Positions 10,101 through 19,478 of a stretch of DNA of 64,000 nt are shown piece by piece. Below the pieces are notes generated by a model. That model was not told the origin of the DNA and did not search any database. It was given only the letters and a program-made list of their open reading frames with translations. Numbering within the stretch: the first letter of the stretch is position 1; the number at the start of each line of letters is the position of its first letter. The position numbers and the translations under genes were made by a program. The stretch is from Micractinium sp. NFX-FRZ (Eukaryota > Chlorophyta > Trebouxiophyceae > Chlorellales > Chlorellaceae): assembly GCA_029339195.1 (NCBI GenBank), contig JAPTJF010000036.1:124001-188000 (forward strand), given 5' to 3'.

Positions 10101-12853
10101 ATTGTCTGCATGTGTGCACAAACGCCTCTTGTCCACCTAAAGCGGCCACCCACTTCTCTCACCCTCTCCCCTCTTGGTGTGCAGGGCTGCGGCATGAGTC
10201 GGAAGCAGAGGTGCAGCAGTTCCTGCGAGGCAGCCTGGCTGGGACGGCCCAAACAGCACAGCTGCAGCAGCAGCTGCAGCAGGCGCGGCAGCTGCAGCAG
10301 CGCATGGCGCAGGCGCCAGCCCGCCCCAGCAGTCGTCAGGAGGGCCGGGTCGGGCGCTTGCCCGGCCACGGCCATGAGGAGGTGCAGGCAGCTGGCAGCC
10401 CTGCCAGCAGCCACGGCTCCCCTGCTATTGCCAGGCAGCAGGGGGCAGCCCAGCAGGCAGGGGGGCAGCAGCAGTCCTGGCGGAGGGGCAGCCTGGACCT
10501 AGCTGCCATCCTGGGCAGCCGCCCAGCCTCGCCCGCTAAGCTGGCGCCGCTGGACAGCAGCAGCAGTGAGGATGGGGAGGGTGCGGAACCATGGGAGGCA
10601 GCAACCAGCGGGGCAGAGGGCTGGCAGACGGCACGCAGCGGTGATGCAGAGGGCTGGCAGACGGCGCGCACAGGGGCAGAGGGCTGGCAGACGGCACGCA
10701 GCGGTGAGGCAGAGGGCCGGCAGACAGCGCGCAGCGGTGCGGATGGCCGGCATGCTGCCGGGGACGAGCAGGAGGAGCAGAGCGGCCGGCGTGGCCTGTG
10801 GTCCTCCAGCAGCAGCGAGTGGGCACCCGAGGCGGATGGGGGCACCGCCAGCACCACGAGGGGAGGCAGGGATTCGCGGGGGCAGCAGACCCCGCCGTCC
10901 CCTGGGCAGCACCGCCGGTACCAGCAGCAGACCGCCGCGTCCCCGGGGCGGGGCACGCACCTGCAGCAGGCCTCTGCTGGCCGGCATCATCACCAGGGGC
11001 AGTCTGCTACCTCTGCCGTGCAGCATCAAAATGAGCAGCTGGCTGCCGCCTCGCTTGACCAGCGCAGCCAACAGCAGCAGGCCGCTGCCCACCAAGGGCA
11101 GAGCCGGCAGCAGCAGCACACTGCTGCCCCCGCCCGGCAGCCACAGCAGACCGCTGCCCACCACGGGCAGAGCCGGCACTGGCAGCAGGAGGCGGAGGAG
11201 GAGGAGGGGGCAGAGAGTGGGATCACAGCGGACCTGCAGCTGCTGCGCATCCGCTCCCGCCCAGCCTCCCCCGGAATCTCACCCGACGGCAACCTGGCGG
11301 AAGTGGTGCTGTCCACCTACTCCCCCGACTCTCGCAGGCGGCTGGAGCAGCTGAGAGCGCAGATGGGGCCCCAGCGGGAGCAGCAGCAGCAGCAGCAGCA
11401 GGGCGCCGCATCCCCGGCGCAAGGCAGCAGCCGGCGGAGCTCGCCGGGGGTGGCCCCCAGCGTGGGCAGCAGCGCGCGCGCTGCCAGCGGTGCGGGCAGC
11501 CAGCAGGGGTCGCCGGATGTTGAGCTGCCGCTGCGGGAGACCTCGCCGGAGATCCCGGGGCTGCGCATCTCCCGCCGGCAGGCCAGCATGCTGCAGGTGC
11601 GGCTGTGGTGGGGTGGGGTGGGGTGGGTGGCCTGGGGGCCTGCTTCATGGCGCTGTGGCGGGGCAGGCCTGACCATGGTAGCGAGTCTGGACGTTTGCTA
11701 GCCAGCTGGTTGGTGTGGAGATGCCCACCACCTTTCAACCCCGACTGCATCCTTGGCCATGCTGTGCCAGGATGCTACTCAGACCCTTTGCCTGGCCAAC
11801 AGCCACAAGTGCCCTGCCTCTGCCTTACGCCCGAGTGCCCTGACCCTGCCTTGCACCATGTGATGTGTGCAGTCCGCGGTGGGGCGCATGGCGGGCAACC
11901 CTGGGGAGAGTGCTGATGTGGAGGACATGCAGGCGGCGCTGCAAGACGTGCTGGTGGCGCAGACGGCGCATGTGCAGGTGCGTGCGTCATGCGAGGGCGC
12001 GGGGTGTGCTCGTTGTGCCGTGAGACCGTGTGTGGGCCATTGCTGTGGTGTGGGGTGGGCTCATTGTGCTGTGGGAATGTGTGCACAACAAGTGGGTGGA
12101 TGTGGGAGGGCTGTGGAAGAAGTGAGAGGATTTCAGGCGCTGCGGGATGCACTGGTGGCGCCGGCGGCGGCGCATGTGCAGGCGTGTGTTTGCAGTGTGT
12201 TATGTGACTGGCGGATGGCGTTGGGTGGTGATTGGGATGCTGTGCTGTGTGCATGCCTTGGCATGCAGCGCTGCTTTAGTCAGTGCCGCTGGCCAGCTGG
12301 TGCCGCTCGGGAAGTGGTTTGTGATGCGAAGCCTGGCCCCAACAACCCGCCCCGCTGCCTCCATCCAGCGCTGCTGCCACTACTTGTCAAACCATGCTGC
12401 TCATTGCCCACCCCACCCCAGGCGCACTACCAGCGGGCGGCTGCGGAGCGGCTGGACGCTCTCAAGCGGCAGCACGGCCACGACCCCGCCCGCCTGGCGC
12501 GGGTGCTGCAGCGGGAGACGGCTGCTCTCAAGGAGGCGCAGGATGCCTTCACCCGCCGCGAGTTGACTGCCTTTGTGGAGGAGGTGCGTGGTTGGAGGAG
12601 GCGGCAGGGGGTTGGGCGAGGGGTGTGGGGGCGAGCTTTCGAGAGGTATTGTAGGGGAAGCAAGAAAGAGGAGGCGTCAGCTTGCCCGCCGGCCGGTTGA
12701 GGACTGGATGGTGACTGCCCTCCCGTGTGTGCATCCTGTCACCTGCAGGCGCTGCCGCGGCTGGCAGAGGTGCTGAGCAGCCGCAGCAGGCTGCTGCGCT
12801 GCTTCGAAGCGGCGGCAGAGGGGGCGGAGGAGGACGGCTGCGAGGAGGAGTGA
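4158..12853 (+). CDS. TORTIFOLIA1/SPIRAL2-like microtubule-associated protein with TOG-type HEAT repeats, about 2,051 aa
   Basis: Plant TOR1/SPR2 proteins bind cortical microtubules and minus ends through an N-terminal TOG-like HEAT domain. Thirteen exons: 4158-4384, 4524-4639, 4783-4942, 5141-5283, 5435-5564, 5764-6850, 7041-7201, 7380-8835, 9046-9937, 10185-11596, 11873-11977, 12422-12583 and 12749-12853. Every phase closes, which argues for one gene. HEAT-like helices fill roughly residues 1-390. EWQVRKAAADTLAVLA, followed by a helix with KYDRIPQVRQAAAALLPRL, matches the last HEAT repeat of TOR1/SPR2. The next 1,500 residues are low-complexity Gln/Ser/Pro/Gly, including four copies of a GWQTARSG-type repeat near 10612-10745. 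The C-terminal 120 residues are helical and unassigned. Intron 1 uses a GC donor (GCAAGC). The family call rests on the HEAT region only and is moderate. Confidence 0.68.
10612..10750 (+). repeat. In-frame tandem repeat, EGWQTARSG-type units
   Basis: Four consecutive units of about 11-12 codons lie inside exon 10 of the TOR1-like gene. Each carries a core like EGWQTARSG (one reads EGRQTARSG), separated by one to three small or acidic residues. The DNA copies are nearly identical, so the expansion is recent or homogenised. Trp and Arg in every unit make it the only aromatic-rich patch in an otherwise Gln/Ser-rich segment. Confidence 0.85.
12137..12181 (+). repeat. Intron-resident 45-nt in-frame copy of an exon end (exon 11 of the TOR1-like gene)
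   Basis: Exon 11 ends with 15 codons encoding AALQDVLVAQTAHVQ (11933-11977). About 200 bp downstream, inside intron 11, 45 nt encode ALRDALVAPAAAHVQ. The copy is preceded by TTTCAG, a good acceptor, and followed by GCGTGT in place of the parent donor GTGCGT. It has no stop and its length is a multiple of three. It is either a decayed duplicate exon or a facultative exon using a GC donor. Confidence 0.7.
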
Positions 12854-13604
12854 TCGTTGTACAAAATGCGGGCCTGCAGGCCTCCCGTTTGTGTGCCTTG
12901 ACATGACGGCCCCCTGTAATTGGCGGTGCTCAAAGCAGGGCCAGGTTGACAGTTGTTCAGGCAGCATGGGGGCAGCTTGTTAGACCTATGGCACCTTGCA
13001 AGGTGAAGGGGACATGTCCGGACAGTACACTGCACTGATCAGAGAACAGGTGCGAGGCACGTGAGCACAGAGGTGCAAGGCTCTCTGGTTGGGTCTGCCA
13101 TAGCAAGTTAATTAATTCTGGGAACGTTGCACAACCCATGCTTTGCCCTCCCTCCCCTCCTGAACCACCTCAACCTTGTTTAATTTAAGCTTTTACCCAA
13201 ACACTCCCCCACCACACATCAAGGAAGTAGCCAGCCGGAAGCTGACCCCCAAAAATTGCCCCGGCGTCCCAGCCTCGTCCGACATGCGACGCCGAGCCTA
13301 TTCACTACTCTGCTGAAGCACTACGAGTGACTGCAAGTGCTACGCCGAGCTGGGATAACAGCGGAGCCGGCTCGCTCGCGTGCCTGAGAGCTCCCCGCTG
13401 CCTTCGGCAACCACCGTCTTGCATGAGGCCACCGTCACGCATCTCGCAGGTGCGCGCCAGGCGCTGCAAGTCCCCAGTTGCACTGCGAGGGCGCGGTACT
13501 GCTCGGGCGCGTGCTCGCTACAACCGCGCCGCTTAGCGGGTCGGGAGGGCTTGCGAGGGATGTAACAGCCGTCTGAACTCCCCCAGCCCACCCGCAGGCC
13601 CTCG
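12854..13604. other. TOR1-like 3' UTR and CO-like upstream region
   Basis: The first 70 bases hold the 3' UTR of the TOR1-like gene with a TGTAA motif at 12915. The rest is non-coding, with locally AT-rich patches near 13105-13120 (TTAATTAATT) and 13178-13190 (TTTAATTTAAG). These stand out against the GC-rich background and probably belong to the promoter and 5' UTR of the CONSTANS-like gene. Confidence 0.55.
12915..12919 (+). terminator. TGTAA polyadenylation signal of the TOR1-like gene
   Basis: TGTAA is the usual chlorophyte near-upstream polyadenylation element. This copy lies 62 bases after the TGA stop, a typical distance. Confidence 0.6.
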
Positions 13605-16600
13605 ATGCACTCTGACCCAGCTGCCTCTGGCGGCGGCGGCGCCGCCGGCGACGGCGGCCAGCGCCGGGGACCGGCCTGCGCACTGTGCCCCGCACCCGCC
13701 ACGCTCTACTGCCGGCAGGACGACGCCTTCTTCTGCAAAACCTGCGACCTGCATGTGCACAATGCCAGCACGTTGATGGCACATCACGAGCGCAGACCCA
13801 CGCCAGGCGGCTGGTCCCAGGGCGCGTCGCCTGCGGGGAGCGACGACAGCAGCAACAGCGCTTCGCTGGGCGGCGCCGCGTGCGAGCAGCTGAGGTGAGG
13901 GCCGCAGGCTGGCGGGAGGTGCATGAAAGGGGAGCAGTGTGCCTGTGGAGGCATCGCTGGGTGAGCAAGCAGCTTGCAAGCAGTTTGGAGGGAGCCAGCC
14001 GGGTGCTTGCCGTTGCGGCCGCCACCCGAGCTGGGCAGGCAAGGTGCCCTGGTGGCGGTGCCGCCAGGCATTGTTGGTATGCTCTGCTGGTGTTTTTGAT
14101 GGCTCTGCATCCAGAGCCATCCCGTCCACAGTTGCACAAGCACTGGGCTGGCTGGGTATCCACATGCCGGGGCAGCAGCAGTTGGGACGGTAGCTGCCAG
14201 CGGTATCCCACGCCCGTAAACGCTTACGTCAGCATGCCGGCCGGCGCAGCTGCCACCGCCGCCCACCCTCATCCCCGCCCCTGCACCCTGCCGCCCCTCC
14301 TGTCCCGCATCTGTGAAGCAGGCATGAACCTTCCGTGAACCTGCACCCCACCGCCGCTGACGTGGCGCTGGCCGCAGTCACGTCCTGCTTGCTGGGCCAG
14401 GCCGCCGCCTGCGGCATGCGGTCGCAGCCACAGGCATCCGCCTTCAGCTTCATGACACTTCAGTCAGGCCTGGCGCCGCCACCGCCGCTGCCCCGCAACG
14501 ATGCTGGCCCCCAGACGGCGCTGCCGCCGCCGCCGGCGCCGCCGCCTGTGGCTCAGGCCTGGGAGGATGCCCCTGTGACCACCGGCGCCAGCTTGGACGC
14601 TGAGCTCATGGTGAGTCATGCTGAGCTGGCAGCCCTGCACTGACAGCACACCAATGCACCAAGAATGGAACAGCAAAGAGTGCCGCTCGCACACCAGCTC
14701 ACACCCCCCGCACACCGCTCCGTGCCTCCCCGCCTCCCCAACACCTGCCCCTCACCCCTTGACCCCGTCCCTTCCACGCTGCCTCCCTCCGTTACCGCCA
14801 GGACTGCCTGGAGGGCCTGTGCCACGACCCGTTGGGCCCGCTGGACTTCGGTTACGACCTGGGCCGCTTCGGCACCGATGAGCTGGCGGCACCTGCTGAG
14901 CTGGAGGCGCTCGACTCCTGCCTCGACTGCGGCACCGCCCTGGCAGGCTGCACCTGCGCCGGCGGGGAGGCAGACCTGATGAGCGAGGGCGGCATCTGCG
15001 GCGGCACAGCAGCCGGCGCTGCGGCCGGCGCGGCAGAGCAGCCGCTGCTGCCCTCCCCGTCCCTGCGCTCTGATTCGAGCTCCTGTGCCCGCCCCGCTTC
15101 GGCGCAGCACTCCCCCGTGCCGGGGGCAGCCGCCCTCACCGGCGCCGCAGCGCTGTTTGGCAGCGCCGCCGAGCAGAGCGCGCTGTGGCGGGCCTACCGC
15201 CCCACCAGCGACCGGCAGGCGGTGGAAGTGCAGCAGCTGCCGGCGCCAGCGCCAGCTGCCGGTGCCAGCGTGCCGGCCGGCGGCGTGGCGGTGCAGCGCG
15301 GCGCCGGCGCCCCGCGCAAGCGGCCGGCCGAGGCACCGCCGTGCAGCAACATCCAGCCGGCAGAGACGCGTGCGAAGGTGGACGCAGAGGCGGCGCCGCA
15401 GGCGCCCCGCTTCTCCCGCCGCTGGGCCGCTGCCACCGGCGTGGGCTCCGTGGTCACAACCGGCATGCTGGGCAACCACAGCGCAGCATCCGCAGCGGCC
15501 GCGGTCCTGGGCCTGCTGATGCCCTGCCCCACCCCCGGCACCCCCACCTCTGACCACGCCGCCATGCCCTCCATGGGAAGTTTCATCTGGCAGGCACCTG
15601 GCCAGCGCTCGGCTGAAGGCAGCCTGCTGCTGCCCCCAGCCGGCGCCGCCGCGGCAGCCGCCGCTGCAGCAGCAGCAGTAGGCTCCCTGCCGCCCAGCCC
15701 ACGTGCCCAGGCCAGCGGCGCCGTCACCACGGGGGCCGCCGAGGCAGCTGGGGCGCTGCAGCGGCACCAGGCGGTCAAGGCCGAGGCGCCTGTGAGGCTG
15801 ACCATCAGGGTGCCGCCGCCCGCCGCGGTCATGGCTGCTGGCACCAAGGGCAGTGGCTCCGCAGGCGGCGCCGGCAAGGGGGAGACCCCCGCGGCCGACG
15901 CCACCCCCGGCAGCGCCCCCGCGCCGTGCACCGCGCGCGCGCCGCGCGCTGCGCAGCGGCGCCCCTCCCGCGCAGGCGCCGCCGCCGCTGTGGCAGCAGC
16001 AACCGCAGCGGCCTCTGGAGAGGAGCCGGCCGCCAGCAAGGGCGGCAGCGGCGACGGCCTGCCCCCCATCCCGCCCTACCGTGAGGGGGAGACGCGGGCG
16101 GACAAGCTGGCGCGGTACCGCGCCAAGCGGGAGCGCCGGCGATACAAAAAGACTGTGCGCTACGAGTGCCGCAAGGTGGGTCTCGAGTCGGGCACACAGC
16201 TGCTTTGTGTGTAGTGACAGAACACAGGGGGCGGAGGGATGGGCAGGCAGGGCGGGGCGGGACGTGAGGGGTGGGGTGGGCAGGTCCACGTGGGTGGGGC
16301 GGGGTGGCAGGCTTCTGGGTTGTAGGGCAGGGGACGATCCCGGCTGTGCATGGGAGCAGAGTGGTGCATGGATTTCGCCGCACAACATTACCGATGAGAC
16401 TGACTGTCGCACCTTGACCCCAAGGCACAGGGACCCTGTGCATGCTGTGCACGGCTGTGCATGCTGTGCTCCCCACATCCCTCCCTTGCAACTGCCTGCC
16501 CATCCCCCATGCTGCTCTCCCCGTCGTTCCCTGACCAACACCCGCCGCTTCACCCCTCCCCCCTCCCCTCTCCCCGCTTCCCTCCCCTGCCCCGCAGCAC

Positions 16601-16717
16601 TATGCCGACCTCCGCCCCCGCATCAAGGGGCGGTTTGTGTCACCCGAGGAGTTTGCAGCGTGGCAGGGGAGCCAGCAGGCGCCGCCGCCGCTGCAGGCCT
16701 GCGTCGTGGCGGCCTGA
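13605..16717 (+). CDS. CONSTANS-like transcription factor with one B-box and a CCT domain
   Basis: CO-like proteins are nuclear regulators of light and clock output: the B-box mediates protein contacts, and the CCT domain binds DNA, often together with NF-YB/YC. Four exons: 13605-13894, 14322-14610, 14802-16175 and 16598-16717 (690 aa). The B-box spans residues 25-60 with the full zinc set C25, C28, C36, D39, C44, C47, D48, H52, H60. The CCT domain spans residues 620-670, with the core RYRAKRERRRYKKTVRYECR and then DLRPRIKGRF after the last intron. An intron inside CCT is common in the family. The middle is Ala/Gly/Pro-rich with no second B-box. Arabidopsis CO has two B-boxes and is about half as long. 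A PRR-type protein is excluded because there is no receiver domain. Confidence 0.92.
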
Positions 16718-19478
16718 GGCCGCTTCAACCCGAGGCCGGCAGCTGGGCCGGGGGGAGAGAGCTTGCAGCTGGCGAGTCCTCGGCCCCGCTTGACGCCCCT
16801 CCGCTAATGCCCTCAGGGTGCCAGCGAGCAGCGCTGCCCCTCGCTGCCAGCTGGGAGCGGCGCTGCCCCTGGCTGCCCAGCCTTTTCGTGCACCTGCCCG
16901 CCCCTGGGCGGGCTTGCTTGCTCCAGCACCACCCCCAGCACCGCACCCATGGTGGTGCTGCCCCCTCTTTTGATGTGGCATGTGAGTGCCTGCCTGGCCT
17001 GCTGCCACCTTTTCCCTTCCCCTTTGATGCACCCGAAACAATCAGAGCGCCTGTCTTCTTCCAACTGGGGGGTGTGCGTGACTAACACACAACATGGCAC
17101 TCACGAGCCAGCCGAGCTGCGCTCCTGTGCAGCAGCCAGCCGTCGGCGCCGCGCCCCCCTCCCCATGGCACACCAGGCAATGGCCTGCCTGTGTCTCGTT
17201 TCTTCTCACTCTTCTTCAGCAGCTTCCCGCTGCTGCCCAGCCCGCGTTTCGTTCCCAGCTCGGTACCACAGACATTCTTGCCGTTCCGCTTTCTGCCCCA
17301 TCACCCCCACCCACCCAAGCGGCTGTTCCGGGCCCTGCCCGCCACCACGCTCCTGATCCCTTTCTGTGGCTGGCACCATGCCGCATGCCAGCCGGCCTAT
17401 ATGCAGCCCATCAGCGACTCCCTGCCTCAGCCCTCCCCCCGCCCAAAAAAATAACATCCGGAGAACAACCTGCACCTGCCGGCCTTGGATGCACGGCAGA
17501 AGCAGCGCGCTATACAGCGCCTCTCTATGCGCTGCACACACACACCGCCTGCCTGCCTGCCTGGGGCTGCTCGCGCTTGCTTGCGCCCCCAACCAACGCA
17601 CCTCTCCCTCCCCTCCTCTTCCCTCCCCAAGCCTAAGCTTTTCACAGCCACACTACTGGCGCTCCCCCTGTGCTGTGCTGTGCACCAACCCTGTGACAGC
17701 TCGTCCCCGCACCCTGCCCCGCCCTGGCACCGCCCCGCTCTGCCCGGCAAGCGCCCGGCTGCAGCGCGCGCAACATGTGTGCCCACCGCCCCCCGTAAGT
17801 GAACTTCCAGTCAGATCGCCCCGTACCTCCCCGCCTTCCCCTCTCTGTCTTCAGTCCTTCCTTTACGCAATCCCCCCTTTGCGATGGCCTCACACAGCCC
17901 GCACCTTGCACCGCGCACGTCTCTGCTGTGATCCAGCCGTCCCAACACCTCAGTCCCCGCCCCCGCGCCATGCCGCACTTGCTTCTCAGCGCACGCCCCA
18001 CCCCCCCTTTTCCGCACAGCACCGCACTCGCAAACCTGCACCTTCTGATCACCCGCCGGCCCGGGGCGCCGCCCCCGGCCCCATCTTAAGCGAGAGCATG
18101 GAACGATGCTCCGCCGGCCACCCTCCGAGCCGTGCCCCCCTTCGGTTTTCCTGGTACACCTCCCCCTTTCAGCACCTGATTTGCCCTGACCCCCACCCAT
18201 CACCCCTCTCGCCCTTCTTCTCACCACGTGCCGCCCCTCGCTCTCCAACCGCTCGCCCACCGTCCACCCAGCGCCGTCTGTCACTCCCTCGTTTCTCGTA
18301 CACTCACCCTGCCCACCCTCGCCCTACTCCGTCCCCCACACTCGCCCTCCCTACATTGCGCCGCACCCCACCCACCGACCCCGCCCTGCTAAGCAGCACT
18401 GCGCCCTCCCCCATAACCGTGCCGTCTCCTCCGCCTGCTGCGCGCGCCCGTGCCCGACTGCACGGGCAGCGTGCAGCGTGCGCGAGGGGTGTGGGGCGCA
18501 GTTTCTTTGCGCTGCCGCCGTGGCCGTACCCGTCCCTTTTCGTCGTCAGGGAGCACCCTCCCAAGCAAGTCCCATTCATCTTGGTAGTCATATATCACAA
18601 GTGTGAAGATAAGATTTCCACTGCACGGTTAATTACCCTACAAGGAGGGGAGGCAGGGGGGGGTGGCTCGGGATGCTCGATGGGCGCGCCACCTGCCTCG
18701 AGCATCTGAAGAATGTCGCATGTGCACTGCAAACGTCCCTGAAGATTCAGCTGTGGTTGGTTGCCTGCTATCAACAGGCAGGCGCCTGCTATCAACAGGC
18801 AGGCAGCCGCTGAGGGGTGCGCAGACGCAAGCAGCAAGCGCACCAGGTTGCTGCGGCAGAGTGAGGCGGGAGTGCAGGCGGGCTGGGGGAGTCGGAGCTG
18901 TGCAGGCTCGAAGGGGCGCTCGATTGGGGCGGTGACACTGATCATGGACCGCCTAAATACATGCGAAATGCATTCTCGACTGCAAGCGGCCGCAAACACA
19001 GGTGGCAACACAAGTGGGGTGCCTGTCAAACGTCCGGCTTGCAGGAGCCTGCACTGCGCGACCGGGCGTGTGGAAGGGCCTGTGCATCTTGTCAGCTTGC
19101 TGATTTGTATAGACAAGAGGCCACAGCGCTTGGAGCTGGGCGTCTGAAGTGCGCAGCTGGTTTTTTGCGCGCCAGCTGCGCCCTTGCGCGTCGAGAAGAA
19201 TTCAGCATCTCTACGGGTACCTCCGAGTGCGGCCGGAGGCAGCGGGCAGCAGCGAGCGAGGCGCAACAGCTGCAAGGCTCCCATCACGCTTGCACCGGCA
19301 CCTGGAGGGCCTGATTGACGGCCAACTTTTGACCGGCAGGTTGCAGGCAAGTATTGTATTTGCCGCCGCTCCGGGCCGGCGACCCTAGCTTGCCCCGCCC
19401 GCCGCCGCCGCCGCCTCCTCCCTCCCACCTGCCCACCTGCCGCGCCGCTTCCTGTTGCTCTGCAGCCACCCGCCTGCC
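16718..19478. other. 2.76 kb without a recognisable gene: pyrimidine-rich spacer and EPL1 promoter
   Basis: From about 17000 to 18540 the plus strand is strikingly C- and T-rich with few purine tracts. The long plus-strand frame it leaves open (17366-18709) encodes only Pro/Ser/Thr/Ala low complexity. At about 18560-18640 composition changes to a short AT-richer patch. From 18640 to 19478 the DNA is mixed and contains a 21-bp tandem repeat at 18762-18806, then the promoter and 5' UTR of EPL1. I find no TGTAA for the CO-like gene, so its 3' UTR could extend far into this stretch. Confidence 0.5.
18762..18806. repeat. Two tandem copies of a 21-bp unit with internal CCTG/CAGG dyad
   Basis: The unit GCCTGCTATCAACAGGCAGG occurs twice back to back. 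Within each, CCTG and CAGG are separated by seven bases and could pair as a small hairpin. No function is evident. Confidence 0.7.

Noticed and set aside
12422..12853. C-terminal helices of the TOR1-like protein considered as a BAR domain
   Set aside because: The spacing of the last helices is loosely BAR-like, but too few conserved positions are visible by eye. Left unassigned.
17366..18709. 447-codon plus-strand ORF
   Set aside because: It encodes only Pro/Ser/Thr/Ala/His low complexity, follows the C/T skew of the region, has no domain and no codon pattern like its neighbours. It is an effect of composition.
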